DNA of 64,000 nt from Apostichopus japonicus (GCF_037975245.1 NC_092579.1:18039678-18103677), one strand, 5' to 3'; shown: positions 1 to 22,926, counted from the first letter of the stretch. The notes: generated by a model from the sequence alone, not told the origin. Numbers and translations are program-made.

Positions 1-1044
1 GCCAAATAAGCAGAATTTGTAGCAAAGTACTGTACTGTACCTGTAATATATATTGTCATATTTCACAAGAGTATTTTTAACTCATAGAGACAGATATTTT
101 GATTATTTATTTCTTCAATGTTGTTTACATTTTAGACTGTTGAACAGTGGCTTGATAAATTGGACAGATCATTAAATGTTTTGTTTTAGTGTTTTTTCAA
201 TAAAATAAAATACTGTTTTTTTGCAAGCTTTTGGCGCTGTTATTTGACCTCCTAATCAAAGGTTTATTCTATACTAATTAGGTTAAATATAAATTGTTGC
301 TATTGGATTAACAAAATCCTTTTGTGTCAATGATTTGTGTTTCAAGGGATTTAAGGTTTGTTCTGCTTGAACCTTTTATTAATTTACAAGTTTATTAAAT
401 AATTACTATACATAATAATTTATGTTTGATGGTGTTGCTTCATATTTCTTATCTGAGTCGATGGCCACCAATACCAATGAATGGGTGATCGTGATTGGGT
501 AAATAAGTGAGGTTCCTTATCTGACCGAAATTCGGGTAAATATCCACAACGTTCACTAAAACCTCCACAACACAGTCACTGCTGTTTGCACGATTCTTAC
601 CCACTTTTACTCGTTTTAGATATGTTTTTCTTACTTAACTGTGTGTAGCACATCTTCATCATGGACAATATCTTGTGATCATATTTTAAAAATGAATTCA
701 GTGATAAAAGACAACAAATTTTGCCAAAACTTAACACACACAATATGGCAGGGCAGACTTCTAAGTTACCATTCTGTTACATTTGTACCCAACCCGCCCA
801 TCAGCCAGTAAAAACAAACGATAGATACATTCACTTAGTACTATGGTCTAGCTTGATCGCCAGAGCTAAAATACTCTTATTCAGAATTTTAAACTTCAAG
901 TAATTTCAAATAGTTGTGTAGTTGTTATTTGCTACTAAACACTAATCGTTGAAGAAACAAGTAAGTCAAGAAACCTTTTTTTACTTAGCTAGAGCCATTA
1001 TCTGTACGTTATCTACACTATTCAAGAGTAGAACAACACATTGA
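1..1044. other. AT-rich sequence, no gene seen
   Basis: No convincing exon, RNA gene or repeat array was seen. The only open frame of note (721-903) has no recognisable domain and ordinary intergenic composition. Confidence 0.5.
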
Positions 1045-1556
1045 CATATACATGATGCAGCTCAGATTTGTGACCCTTATAACGTCTCAGACCAAGATAA
1101 AATAGAAAAAATTCAAAGTAACGCAGCACATTTTGTAACTTGTGATTTCCGTAGGCAATCCAGCCTCACTGGGATTTTAAAGACTTTGAAATGGGAACCC
1201 CTCATAGAAAGACGGAAAAGGGCCAGACTCATGCTTTTTTATCAAATTATAAATGGCCTAGTTGCAGTCCCAAACGAGACTAATCCCTTCTTCAAAACCA
1301 GGGAGACGTGGCCGCTATATATACTCAAATTCCTTGCTTTTCAGTATATATAGTTTCTATCCTAGGACTATAAAAGTCTGGAATACGCAATCCTTGGCCG
1401 ATAAGGAGAGCCATAGTCTTGAGGTGTTTAAAACTAGATTGATTAGCATTGTTTGTTAGTTTTACTAGCACTGCTGCGGTGCTGCCCTGCGTAACAACAT
1501 GCTTGTTGTGATACCCGAGAGGGGTTTTAACAAGTATTTAACAGAAACAGAAATAC
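1045..1556 (+). mobile_element. Degenerate LINE (non-LTR) reverse transcriptase C-terminal fragment
   Basis: From about 1072 the + strand encodes a segment typical of the C-terminal tail of CR1/jockey-type non-LTR reverse transcriptases: a DPYN...KIEKIQ...AAHFV stretch, then TGILKTLKWEPL, ERRKRARL and FYQIINGL. That frame stops near 1351. The characteristic end, SFYPRTIKVWN followed by a short F-K-T-R-L segment, continues in another frame to a stop at 1457-1459. At least one frameshift therefore separates the two parts, and the upstream polymerase and endonuclease domains are absent. A short A-rich tail (aacagaaacagaaata) closes the fragment. This is a 5'-truncated, dead insertion. The exact clade cannot be fixed by eye. 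Confidence 0.8.
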
Positions 1557-2161
1557 ACTGAAGATTGGTGTGTGCTCACCGGCAAAAATCTGATGACTGC
1601 CGAAAAATATCTTCATCCCGTGCTGCCCCATAGACGTTAACTCGAATTGGGCAAGTGTGATGCAATTCACATATATACCTTAGGCCTAGCCTAATCGTGC
1701 ATCGTTTTATTGTACATCAACCATGGACTCTAGTGTAGAGGTTTGCGAAAAGTTCCCACTTTCATGCGGCCTGACTAGCCTACGCTACGTATCGTATACA
1801 ATTACCAGTAGTAGCATGGACACTTCAAAGTTCGGATACCTAAGCCTTAAAACACCCCAAAACTATATCTATTGGTATAAATCACCTGAAAATATACTTG
1901 ATATGGTGGGAGAAGTGTGTTATATTATGATACACGGCCAAACTTTCTTTCCTGCAAACTGTTTTCACGTTTTATTCCAAGAAGATTGTTCGTGCTTGTG
2001 GAACTGGTATTTCTTTGCTAGAGTATTGTCAAGTTCGGACACCCGGCCCAAAGTGCGGCACTGGTGATAAAATTGGTGGCGCAGTTGCTTTTTCAGTAAT
2101 TGTAACATACTTCATAGATCTACGTCATTTTATTAACAAATATGTAAGTAGGCTACTTACT
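1557..2161. other. Intergenic, no gene seen
   Basis: An open frame at 1723-2067 (114 codons) is present but shows no recognisable motif. Nothing else is supported. Confidence 0.45.
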
Positions 2162-2700
2162 CAGGGGCGTAGCGAGCGGGGGTGTGGGGGTGGGGGTGTG
2201 GGGGGTGTCACACCCCCCAATAATTTGGTCGCTGTCGGCAAATTTTGGGTCTGTCGGAGGAAAGAGAAGAGAGCGGAAGGGGAAGAAAGAAGGAAAGCTG
2301 AATAGAGAAAAGGAGAACGGGAGCTTCTTCCGTGCCAAATTTGACTTAAAATATGCACCAGATTGCATCTAAGGACGTTTCAAAACTAAAAATTTTCCAA
2401 AGGGGAGGGAGGGGTAGACCCCCTACCCTTAGACCCCTCCCCCATTTCAGTCACCACTTCCAGATCCGTCGGCAAATCAAATTTGACTTAAAATATGCAC
2501 CAGATTGCATCTAACGACGTTTCAAAACTAAAAACTTTCCAAAGGAGAGGGGTAGATTTCTTACCCTTAGACCCCTCCCCCATTTCAGTCACCATTTCCA
2601 GATCCGTCGGCAAATCAAATTTGACTTAAAATATGCACCAGATTGCATCTAAGGACGTTTCAAAACTAAAAAATTTCCAAAGGGGAGGGGGACACCTCCT
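2162..2700. mobile_element. Truncated hAT-like MITE remnant with internal tandem units
   Basis: The sequence begins CAGGGGCGTAGCGAG followed by G-rich DNA, the type of end seen on the CAGTGGCG/CAAGGGCG elements elsewhere in the window. It then carries three tandem units of about 140 bp, each starting with caaatttgacttaaaatatg (starts at 2336, 2478 and 2616). The units share the gcaccagattgcatctaagg phrase that also occurs as gcaccaaattgcatctaagg in the elements at 19686 and 54278. The opposite inverted terminus is not visible, so the copy is truncated or diverged. Confidence 0.65.
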
Positions 2701-5700
2701 AGTACTAGCTGGCATTGTAAAACAGTACCGTAACAGTAAAATTAACTTTATATATCGTAAGTTTCATAACAACATATTCAGAACTTCACGTCAGATCATT
2801 CCGTAACCACCTTTGTATGTGTTGGCCTACAGAAAAAATCCAGTTATTCATTACCCGTTAAATCGATAAACCACACTTTCAAGTATTTCATACTTTCAAA
2901 AGTGTCTAGTTTTATTGAACGCCATCGACTTTTCATACTTTCGGATACATACTGTACTACGCAGTAGTACATGGAACGACGTTATTCAAATTCCTGAATC
3001 GGAATCCATCATCATTTGGACTCAGATGGTCGCATTATTCATTTGTACGTACAGTTTCCTCCGTCATTACTGGATAACTATATTTTTTAAAATAATTGTT
3101 AGACCTATTTCAAGTAGTTTTAAGGCCAACCATTTTGATTTAACAACAAAGTTTGACTTCTCTTCGCAGTGTTTTATGTTTACCTGTTTGTTGGGATTTC
3201 CCCTGATATCCAGGAGCCCCGCCCTGGCACCGTTTGTTACCACATTTTGAGTCAAATGTTTCGGATCACAACTGCCAGTCGAGTTTTTGAATGAATATTT
3301 GAACGAGCCTGACAACACATTCCCCCTTAGTCTATATTTATATCATTAATTAAAGGAGGGTACGTGCCAACAGCTGTTGAAGTTGTGACATGTCTTTCGG
3401 AATAAATTTTCTTAAGTTGGCACGTTTGTTCATTGAATAGCAAAACTTTCCAACGGTAGCCTAAAGTGAAACTGCACAAGTAAAACATATACTTAACAAA
3501 TTCCAGCCTGGAATTGTTCCCACTTTCCATCAAATTCATTAATTTTGGTTAGGCCTTCATCTCGTTTTCTAGTGTTTTAATAGGTGATAGGAGGGAGTTT
3601 CTTCAAATCTGAAGAGCATACGATGCATACGCGTCGCGACTCCTGAATTAAGAACACGAAAAGCCCCCCCCCCCCCGCCCCCAAATCACCAAGTATAGTG
3701 GTTGCGCCCAGCTAATAATAAAATATGTTATGACCAGGGGCGAACCTACGTACACCCCCTAATTTAATCAGGGGATTATTCAATTGCAACAGAATGAAGC
3801 ATAAATATCTGTGTACCGCACCACAATTAATTGCTCCCATTGACTAACACACTAAACTCGTCACTTTCCAAGGCCGATAGAGTATAGGAGTTTTCAACTG
3901 ATATATCCTACCCACCTAGGATAGTTTATAGCTATCATAAAACAGTCAACTTTTACCACCATGACCGTTTAGATTTTGAGCTAGATGAGCTAGAAGAGAG
4001 GAATCTCCTTGTTTCAGGCAAAAAAATTATAAAATCCTCCAGATTTTTAGACCATTCAGTAATTTATTTGATCCTCTTCACCATTCAAGTATAAAAAAGA
4101 ATGGTGATGGCTTAGAAAATTCCTTAAAAAAAAATCAACACAGTGGGTCACTTTAGGGCTATTTTCCGCCGGACAATGGTTAACCTCCCAGGCGGACGTG
4201 CACAACTACTCCAATTGTGCTGTGATACCTAAAGAGGCTATAGTATACTTTTCTATATATTATATCACGGGTAAATACCACTCTAAAAGGAACAGCAATG
4301 ATTCCACGACACACGTATGATATTTGTTATTACGCAGTGATAAGGTATATAAAGTATAAGTGATTATTTGCATAGGTGAAATAGTATGCCATAAAAATAT
4401 GTTACATCAGATATGGGACAAACATTAATGATATAGGCCTACCAATGAAGTATAGTAAGTCATGGTGGTGCACAGTGCGTCATTGCAATATGCGATATCC
4501 TTATGAAGCAACGTTCAATTGGAGAGGGTGAGGGTGGAGGGGGTGGAAGGAGGGGGGCGGGGGGCTGGAAGGAACGTACCGCAGTAGGTATTACAAGGTA
4601 TGACATACAGTTTAAAATATATTTTGAAAAACAGTTTATTTTATATATCCTAAAATTGTTCACGAAATTGGAACACCATAAATTTGTTCAAAGGAAGGAG
4701 CATGTAAAAGTGTTATTTTATCAATTAATGACAGCTGTCTGATCAGATGGAACTACCTACCCCACCCCCCCCCCCTTCCTCGTATTCATCAATGCAAGTA
4801 TTTTGTAGATAAATCACATGTTAGTGTCATTGATATTACTGGTACATGGTACCGTGGCATATCAGTGTTGTCAAAAAAAGGGAAAAAAAAACAACTCAGC
4901 TTCCGAACTAACCTACGGTTTAATAAGAGATTTCGCCCTTCAAATGAACGAAGATCACTAGAAACCGTTTTTTTGGGGGGGGGGCCCGTGGGGGTGGTTG
5001 ATATGTGCTGAATGAACCAAGTGCACGGTAAAGCCTTATTAAGCTATAAACCGTAAGAACCGCTATACATGGCATAGCCACACACAGCAAAACTTAGCAG
5101 TGTATATAGCGTCATTTGTGAAAACGGTTTACCATAGCAAGCTTGACAACACAATAGGCAAAATTGTGTGGTCAAAACTCGCCACCTAACCCACCTATAG
5201 CTTTGTACGATACTACGATTGTACTAACCCTTTTCCTGTTTTCAGAAACAAATGAAATTAGTTAGATGTTTATCTGCAATTAATAACCTTGCGCTCACAG
5301 GCCTACGTTCCGTGACGAGGGTGTAGCAATACAGTATCAGTATACCAAGAGAAATCTGTGGTGTTTGGTTGCGGAACTATATTATATACTATCGTATATA
5401 TAAACCGTGTTTGTAGGTCATTACTTGTCTAGAATGATACGCCGCAGTGAAATAACACAAAATATGAAACTGGCTTAATATTTTATATACCTTATAAAAC
5501 TGTTTACAATACAACTTCATTTTTCATCAATCTTTTTTTGTTGTAACTTTGGAACTGATGAAACTCGAACGATAATTCTGCATTTGAGTTGAAAATGAAT
5601 TTTGATAGAAGCCATAAACTTCGGATCGTATCAACTTTACGTCCCTTAACTGGGTACTCTGTTAAATCTAATATTATCATACACTAAGACTGTATGATAT

Positions 5701-6111
5701 TATTGTCGCAGTAGAAGCCGTAATTGTTTTTGCTTTGTTTACCACGAATTAATAGTATAGTAATGTCATTAGATTTATGTTAGGTACACAGAAAAGAAAA
5801 CACGCGATCGTACATATTTAACGATATATTTATTAATATCACCGTTGTTTGTATCAAGCAAACGAGTCCACGCGTCCTAAATACTACACTGCTGCAAGGT
5901 TTCGTGCGCGCGCATTTTGGCGGTATAACAAGAAATATGTTACAGCGCTATACAAAATCTTCGGTGAATAACTTCGTTAATTGCAATCGGCGATGAGCGC
6001 GCGCACTTGATGCGTAACAACTTAACATTTGCGCGTATATTTGACCATTGGGATGACCAACCTGATGAAACGCGTTGAACGAAATGCGTCACGGAGAGTC
6101 ACTACGAAACA
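2701..6111. other. Intergenic region and putative promoter of the next gene
   Basis: No coding exon is supported up to about 6.1 kb. There are poly-C and poly-G runs near 3661, 4765 and 4975. The final 300 bases (about 5880-6100) are locally CpG-rich, with several GCGCGC tracts and a TTTTGGCGG motif resembling an E2F half-site. Their position fits the promoter of the gene starting at 6249. No transcription start can be assigned. Confidence 0.4.
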
Positions 6112-6252
6112 ATGGAAACTGCAGATGAAGATGTCCCCTTGACGACAAACCTTCAGTTTGTATCAACAAGCACGACTAAGCAGATCTCTATAGAGTTACG
6201 CAAAGTTTTCGGAAATATTTCCACAGCTATCAAAAGCTATTTAACAAAATGA
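6112..6252 (+). CDS. Upstream ORF (46 codons) overlapping the downstream start codon
   Basis: An ATG at 6112 opens 46 codons, starting METADEDVPLTTNLQF, and stops at TGA 6250-6252. The stop shares bases with the ATG at 6249-6251 of the predicted main coding sequence (ATGA overlap), and the two frames differ. If the transcript starts upstream of 6112, ribosomes would meet this reading frame first, so translation of the main product would need leaky scanning or reinitiation. Whether the peptide is made cannot be told from sequence. The alternative is that transcription starts downstream of 6112 and the overlap is chance. Confidence 0.4.
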   Translation: METADEDVPLTTNLQFVSTSTTKQISIELRKVFGNISTAIKSYLTK

Positions 6253-9072
6253 ACGTTTCATCCGATCTAACTGGAAGGTAAGCTTTAAATTTATTACCAT
6301 TTTGGTTGATTTAGTAAATGAAAAGCTATTTGAGGTTAAAATATTAGCGAAACATCGGTTTACACTACAGTATAAGCTACTACATAGGAATAATGAAAGT
6401 TGACCGAGTGCCGCCAACTCAAAATGCATTCTAGCCCTTAAATGAGGCATAAATCCTAAGAATTTGGGTCCAATTATATATTACGATCATAAGATTAACA
6501 AATTTAAGCCAAAGAAAAAGAAAAAGGCCAGTATGAAATTTGACTGAGGAGGGCAGCCTATAGTAGCAATACATGGTGTCAAATAATACATAATCCTGCA
6601 TATAGATATGTCCTATTGAAAAAAAACAACTTACCTACCAAAATTATTATTTTTCAGTTTGTTTTTGTTCTAACTTAGTATCAAACTATGAGTCATAAGA
6701 GTTATATTAAAACATTAATGATAAAGAAGATTTTATTTTGCTTTGATAACATCTTACGTCAATGGTAACTTATAAATATTATTATATTTACTATTAAATT
6801 TGTATAATTTGATTTCTCCTTGTCATATTCATAAAAAAAAACTGAAGCTTTGTACATTTTAACATTAAATTCATGCACATATTGTTCAAATTGTCAACAA
6901 CAAACAGAAGTATCCTAATCATCATATAGCCCATTAAAATCAACTATAGCTTGTTATTGATATCCGGCAATGCTGGGTGTTTTTTTAGGTTGAGGTACCG
7001 GGAAGGGTGATGGGATGGGCAGTGCTGTCGAGAACCAGGAGGGGCCCTGTGAAAAATATGTCACCGGGACCCTTCCTGAAGTCTCAATATTTCATGAGGT
7101 AAATGATGAGGGTACATATTTTATCCCATGTACCCTCGTTACCCCTAATGGCCCACCCGATCCGACATGGGGCGGAATAACGAAAGACGCTTTCGGTTTT
7201 ATTTCCTGTATCATTCGCAATTTATTTAATATTCCATGATCCTTTCATAAACTGCAGTGTGTTTAAATATAATAATTTATTCACTTGCTTGTTCATTGAA
7301 ACCGCCATGTGCTTCTTACAATATTGTAGTATTTCTACATATTTCCATGTAATATCGGCGTTATACTAACATTAACTAGGGTTTTATTTTAAAGTAAATT
7401 TCAGTTCCTTCGTATTTTCTTGTTTTCCTTCAGATATCTTCCTTTTACATTGAATGGCCCCACCGGTGTCCTTGACCATGTGACAGACACCCCTCTGGCC
7501 CAATTACATCATTCTTTGACCACTAGGGCCGAACCAATCGAGGAAGGACAACGAGAACAGTCCCCTCGGAATACGGAGACTTTTAAACACCATGTCTCCA
7601 GCTGGCCAAAATTTACCAGCAGTCATGACGACCACGTGCAACAATTACCAGTTCCAGCACAAATTCCGCTTAGCGCCATCGATGATCATAAAATCAACGA
7701 CAGCGATGACGAACTCGATGACGCAAGTCCTCTACCGATGGACGATAACACCGGTGAAGAATCATGTTGCAATGATTCGACTTTGGCAAGTATAGCCGAA
7801 GAAGGCCGACTACCCTGGATGCGGACCTCGGTAGACATGGAAGAGGCTGTTGTACCCTGCTGGTCTGAGGAGGCTCACCCCGACATCAGCGATCTCGTCA
7901 GAGCAACAGTTGAGGTAGAATGTGAGGTTAAATCTAAAGTACCTTACGACCGCCGAGACAGGTTTACCTTCCAGAGGTTTCTAGATGATAAACGAATGAG
8001 CAGAGTACCAAAACCAACTCTAAACATTCACAAGGAGGACTCGAATCAAATGTTGATCAACTCTAACGACAAGGAGAAGGTACAGAAACGTGTCCGATTT
8101 GACTTGAGTAAGAACCAAGTCAAGACCGTAAGCCGATATCTGATTGGTCGCAAACAGAGACTTCTTCGTCCGGTTAACAGCAATGATAGCTCACCGGTGC
8201 TCCACGGGAATGCCTTCCAATTCAATGGATATGGTGCATCAGTGAAGGAAATGAAAGGAGTGGTCTTGCCTTCATTACACATGCCATCAAATACGCCCTC
8301 TACTTCAACCCACAGTAAATCGTGTCTATCTTCTCAAAAGAGCAAAGTCCTCGCAAAACGTAAGAAACAGAGAAATGTTCGGGATGTTACAGACGCCACT
8401 GTTGAACGGAATGCCGATGTCGATAAGTCTGGTCCAGCCAATAAACATGGTCTTGTCCATGCTAAACACAAGGATTTAAAGAAACGAGTAAAGAAAGTAA
8501 ATTTGGACAGCGGCACACAGTATGATTCAGACGGTAAGGCAACAGGTGTGCGAGACAACAGAGGTATTGGGAGAGAGGAGAGAAAAGAAGGAAGTTTCGC
8601 TGAAAAACGTGTTTCTAAGAGCAAGAGCCACCGTCGACTGAGATGGACAGAATCTATGACGTCACTCCCCGTAAACAAAAAATCGGAAAAGTTCAATTCG
8701 AAGGAGAAGACAGAACAACAAAGCTGTCAGAGCATCAACGAAACTAGTGAGACAACAATCTCCGAGCAATGCAACGGGCAGAAATTAAGCAGCCGCAGTT
8801 TCCATAGCTACAACGAACTTATCCATGGCGTGCATAAGAATGATAATCTTGCTGATAATCGGAATGAAAAAACACGTCGTAGGAACAGATCAGTCAAGCT
8901 GTCTGCGCATGTTCAGAAGCCTGTTAACTCAGGACGAGATGCGCCTTCTCAAAGTAGCAAGGTGTCGTCTGCCACGAATCAGAACGATGATCTAGGGATG
9001 GAGTCTTGTCTAGCCATCTTTGGACTAATAGTCTGCTTCATGCTCACTTTCGCTCTATTACCTTTGATATAA
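6249..9072 (+). CDS. Tail-anchored protein with PP1-docking RVxF motif (two exons, 555 aa)
   Basis: Exon 1 is 6249-6277 (MNVSSDLTG plus two bases of an Arg codon, donor AG|GTAAGC). Exon 2 is 7434-9072 (acceptor ttttccttcag). The junction restores an AGA codon and runs straight into the long frame YLPFTLNGPT. The 5' end of that frame has no ATG of its own, so splicing is needed to start it. The protein is hydrophilic and rich in Ser, Asp, Glu and Lys, probably disordered. Near residue 229 it has KRVRFDLSKN, matching the RVxF consensus for docking protein phosphatase 1. The last 20 or so residues are one hydrophobic helix (FGLIVCFMLTFALLPLI) ending the chain, so the product is probably tail-anchored with its body in the cytosol. 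I see no CBM21 or other enzyme domain and do not recognise the family. Polyadenylation signal at 9202. Confidence 0.7.
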
Positions 9073-9201
9073 GTTTATTATTGAGAATATCACCACGGCA
9101 ACGAAAACAATCATTGAATGTTAGCTAAACGAGGATCTATGGAGTCATAGAGAATCGTACTGACTTATACATCATTCTGATTGTTGTTTCCAGTTCTGCG
9201 A

Positions 9202-9207
9202 AATAAA
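9202..9207 (+). terminator. Polyadenylation signal AATAAA
   Basis: A canonical AATAAA lies 130 bases after the stop codon of the tail-anchored protein gene, a normal distance for a short 3' UTR. Confidence 0.55.
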
Positions 9208-10655
9208 ATATTGCTCTCTGAAATTTGAACATAAATAACGCTTTAGTTTCAATCACTGGTTTACTTTACTCTTCGGTCTACGCATCGTGCACTATTTTTT
9301 AGTCCCACTCTATCTTAATATCAGGTCGAAATCAAGTTCACTTTTATGGCGGAAATCCAAGTTGCTAGGCTAACCGGTGGTCGTTGTTACTTACAATATG
9401 TACATGGCCACAACCAGCATTTTTGAACTCTGGGGGGGGGGGGGGGAGGAGGTTGGATGGATATATTTTGTGGTCAAGGGAGAGGGTTGAAAAATGCTTA
9501 ACCCTCCTGATTTTATTCTGAATTATATGTGGTTGCGCACATGAACATGTATTTAGCATAAGAGAAAATCTCGAGGTTACATTAAATATGGGGTAGGAAC
9601 CAACTTTGAAGGGTACGCATTGGGGGCATAGGCCAATCGAAAAACAGCTCACCATTTTTACGGACGGAACATAGGCCTATCCCCTTTTTACGACCTGTGA
9701 TAAAAACAAAAAGTCCGTTCGAAGAATAGGGACGAAAGGGAGGGAGAAGGGGTGTAGGCGGTAGGATTTCCTCTAACCCTTCCTTACTTCCGCTCGCTAA
9801 TATTTGGAACAAATGGGAGAAGGATCCTAGCGTCCCATCCCCCTTAACCGAAGTCTCGTACGTGCTCAGTAAGGTTGGGAAGGTGTGGGTGGGGGAGGGG
9901 GGGGGACTCCTCTTCTTTGAACATGGTTGCCTCATGTAATTAATGTTTCCTTGGTGAACAAAAGAGCTGCTGTAACCCACAACCAAAACGACAGGAGACA
10001 GGAGATCATTTTCTTTTTACGTTTCGCAATTTTATTGCTTCGATCGAAATTCATGGATGAAAACTTGAAAGTTATAAAAATATAAATCTGATCAGTTAAA
10101 TCACATTAAATAACCGATTGATTGATTATCTCACTCATACTCGATTCTAACATCGAATGTTTTCTATTCCAAAGAAAAGTAAAAGAATAGAAATTTTAGA
10201 GTAAATTATGATAGTTGATGCGTTTAAGAAATAACAAATTTCAATTTGGAAATGAAGAATGACAGAAAGAGATATAAAAATGTTCTTGAAATATGCTAGA
10301 AAAGTAACCATGTAACATAAGAAACGTATAAATAAGAAAAATATGTACAATAGAAATCAATTCATGACTTTTGTATGAACAGAGTCATGAAAAAGACATC
10401 ATGTTTAGTCTCTATAATGATAGCTTATAATTATTAATTTTATTAAATAATAATACCTTAGGCAATGGTAGTGTAACAACTACATTTTATCTCAATGGGT
10501 TTAAAAAACACCGTTTTACATCAACTGGCATGCAGGTTTGATTTTCAAAATTTCTTCCACAGCTTTGCTTATTTGTTTTTCTTGCTAGGTACACTGGATT
10601 GTGTAAAACTGGAGAATTGCAAGCCAAAGCAATATTTGAAGAGATGGAATATTTC
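9208..10655. other. Intergenic region between convergent genes
   Basis: It separates the + strand tail-anchored gene from the - strand SLC22 gene. It contains poly-G runs (9432, 9893) and AT-rich sequence. On the - strand, an AATAAA (10438-10443) about 210 bases past the SLC22 stop could end that transcript. Open frames here show no domain. Confidence 0.45.
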
Positions 10656-20664
<10,009 letters not shown>

Positions 20665-20726
20665 TATGCTTTATGAAAGAAGCTGTACGGTACAAAATGA
20701 AAAGCAGATGAAAATGACATGGAGAC

Positions 20727-21118
20727 AGTGGCGGAGCGTCCATACAGTCAGGGGGCGGATGCCTTCCCCCCCCCCCCCCCCTGACGGACTCAAATGGACT
20801 GCTGGCGCCCTTTTCAGCTCTTTACCACATTTTACTTATTCGCGATTATTGACTTTTTTATTGCGCTCTCATCTACTTATTGACATTTGTCACATTTTGT
20901 TGGTGTAATTTGGCGATGACACCTATTTTTTCTTCGTTTATCTGCAAAGTAGCCAGGCCCGGAAAGGGTCATTTCCGGCGATCTAGGGAGTATCGTTACT
21001 CAAAAAAATTCTGTGCGTTACGCGCCAACCTGTGGTGGCGCTCCGCTTAGATAGTGTCGAAAGCGCCCCTGCAGACCATTTTCGCCCCTCCTGACCAATA
21101 CCCCTAGCTCAGCCACTG
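20727..21118. mobile_element. hAT-like MITE, 392 bp, 62 bp upstream of the SLC22 start codon
   Basis: Termini CAGTGGCGGAGCG and CTAGCTCAGCCACTG form an inverted repeat. The flanking duplication is catggaga at 20719-20726 and 21119-21126. It carries the shared internal cassette (core at about 21013-21056). Same family as the copies at 24766, 31880, 51690 and 61320. Its position places it in the promoter or 5' leader of the SLC22 gene. Confidence 0.9.
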
Positions 21119-21126
21119 CATGGAGA

Positions 21127-22162
21127 TGGAGGTGTGGCGTAAGAGGGTGGGGGGGGGGGGTAAAGGTAATGAGGAAGCGAGGACCGAATATCTTTGCGTC
21201 CTGTAATAGTCAGAAGGGAATAACAATGAAATATGTAATTGCCTATTTATCAATAATTCCAGTGACAATCTCCCCACGTAGTGAGGCTGCAGGCAAAATA
21301 AAATGCGGGTGTACTCGGCAAGGAGTGTAATTGATATATTAAATTTGTATCTCTGTGTATCTCATGATAATCTACTTGTATAATCTACTTTGTATCTACG
21401 TTGTAATCTACTTTGTATCTCATGATAATCTACTTGCTAAAGAAAAACGTCGCATATCTGCTTTATTTGAATTTCAATTTGAACCCGATGGAAGGAAAGT
21501 AGAGTACGAAACTCTCGAGGGATCTTACGAAAGAGCGTCGTCGGTGTTCTCGAGGTCTCAGCCTTCATTGATGCATGGCAAACATATTCCATGGCATCAA
21601 ATGAGCTGATCTAGAACGATGAACTTACATAAATACCAGAACGAGGAACGGGGAGAGGGGGGTGGGGGGTGGGGGTGTTGGTGATGGTTGGACAATTCAT
21701 GCATCTGGCACACACATATTGTATATACGTCCTCTCAAGGTTTGACAACCTCACTAAAAAATATAGAGCATCAAATTACGTCACGCACGCGCAGACGTAT
21801 CAAGGATCAAAAAATTGTCCACGATGTATAATAGTTCGCTTTATACTAATCCTATTCTTCTTCGTCTCTCTTATTGTTGTTCTGTCTGGTCTGGAACTTT
21901 TCCTAGCTTTTTATCCTCTTACAGAGAGCAGTGACACATCATTTTCTGTTCCTCGTAGCATACAGTACAAGTCATTTATTCGCCTCTCTGAACATATTAC
22001 TTCAGCTTAACGAGTCTTATTATTTTTTTGAATACTCTTACCGCCCGATAATGATAATCTTTTCCCTAGTTCTTCGGAACACTGATCACATGCAACAGTA
22101 TATGCGGCTGGTTAAATTTTTTTATGTTGATCTTTATATGGGTATGTCCTACAGGTTTACAG
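21127..22162. other. Repeat-rich intergenic DNA, no gene seen
   Basis: It contains a poly-G run near 21150 and an imperfect direct repeat of tgtatctcatgataatctac (about 21356-21436). Open frames show no domain. Confidence 0.5.
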
Positions 22163-22166
22163 TTAA

Positions 22167-22503
22167 AGGCATTGAAGACTCGCCCTAAACCGCGTGCCGC
22201 GCTCTAAAAAAGTTAACTTTCCGTTGCTTGCAAGTGAAGTTTTCTTGTTGTCGCTGCAAAATGCAGACAGTAATGAAACGTACCTTGTTTATGTCCATCG
22301 CTGCTATGTACACTGTGTTGTGGGTATTGACCGTAGCTGTGTGTATTGACTTTACAATAGTGTCTAATTACCGACGGTATAGCAAGCTTTGTGTGTATTT
22401 TCTGGGATCGACGCTGGTGTCTAACACTTCTGTTACACCTCATTCGAAACTAGGTCAGGTTACCGGCATGAGACGTTTCTTTGTGCGCGAGTCTTCACAC
22501 CCT
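22167..22503. mobile_element. TTAA-flanked MITE, 337 bp
   Basis: Ends AGGCATTGAAGACTCGC and GCGAGTCTTCACACCCT are imperfect inverted repeats. They are bounded on both sides by TTAA (22163-22166 and 22504-22507). TTAA duplication is typical of piggyBac and Kolobok elements; which one applies is unclear. No transposase is present. Confidence 0.72.
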
Positions 22504-22926
22504 TTAAGGTACACACCGCCATGTCATGTCAACAAACTTATCGTTTTGAAAACGTGTTGGTTAATATTGACAATATAGCAGGGAATTATATGACATGCAT
22601 ATCTATGAACAACTGTCTGTATAGTAGATATAGACAGAAAGACAAACAAACAGACAGACAGGCAGTATTTACTGCATAGTCATAAAAGCCGGAGTTGGCT
22701 TAATGAGATTATTTGTTGTACCATAATACAGCTAGGGTCGGTTTAACTGCTGCACTCTGATATACTACTATACAGTATATTAAGTGACATAGTCTTCATC
22801 ATATATACAACCCGTAACAAAGGTTAAATATATGATTTCAACGATACTGTTTCATAACGGTATCTATTTTATCTTACTTACGCATATATATCATTATCAC
22901 TGGCAGCTGTATATTTGGGAATAATT

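Noticed and set aside
3067-3318. 83-codon - strand frame with a VVTNGARAGLLDIRGNP segment
   Set aside because: No domain or splice context recognised, and the opposite strand is equally open.
7015-7239. 74-codon open frame in the intron of the tail-anchored gene
   Set aside because: Lies inside a well-supported intron, has no domain and contains an inverted gggtacat/atgtaccc repeat.
7420-7433. Start of the 550-codon frame inside TTGTTTTCCTTCAG as a translation start
   Set aside because: The first codon is TTG, and these bases are a polypyrimidine tract and splice acceptor. Exon 1 at 6249 joins in frame instead.
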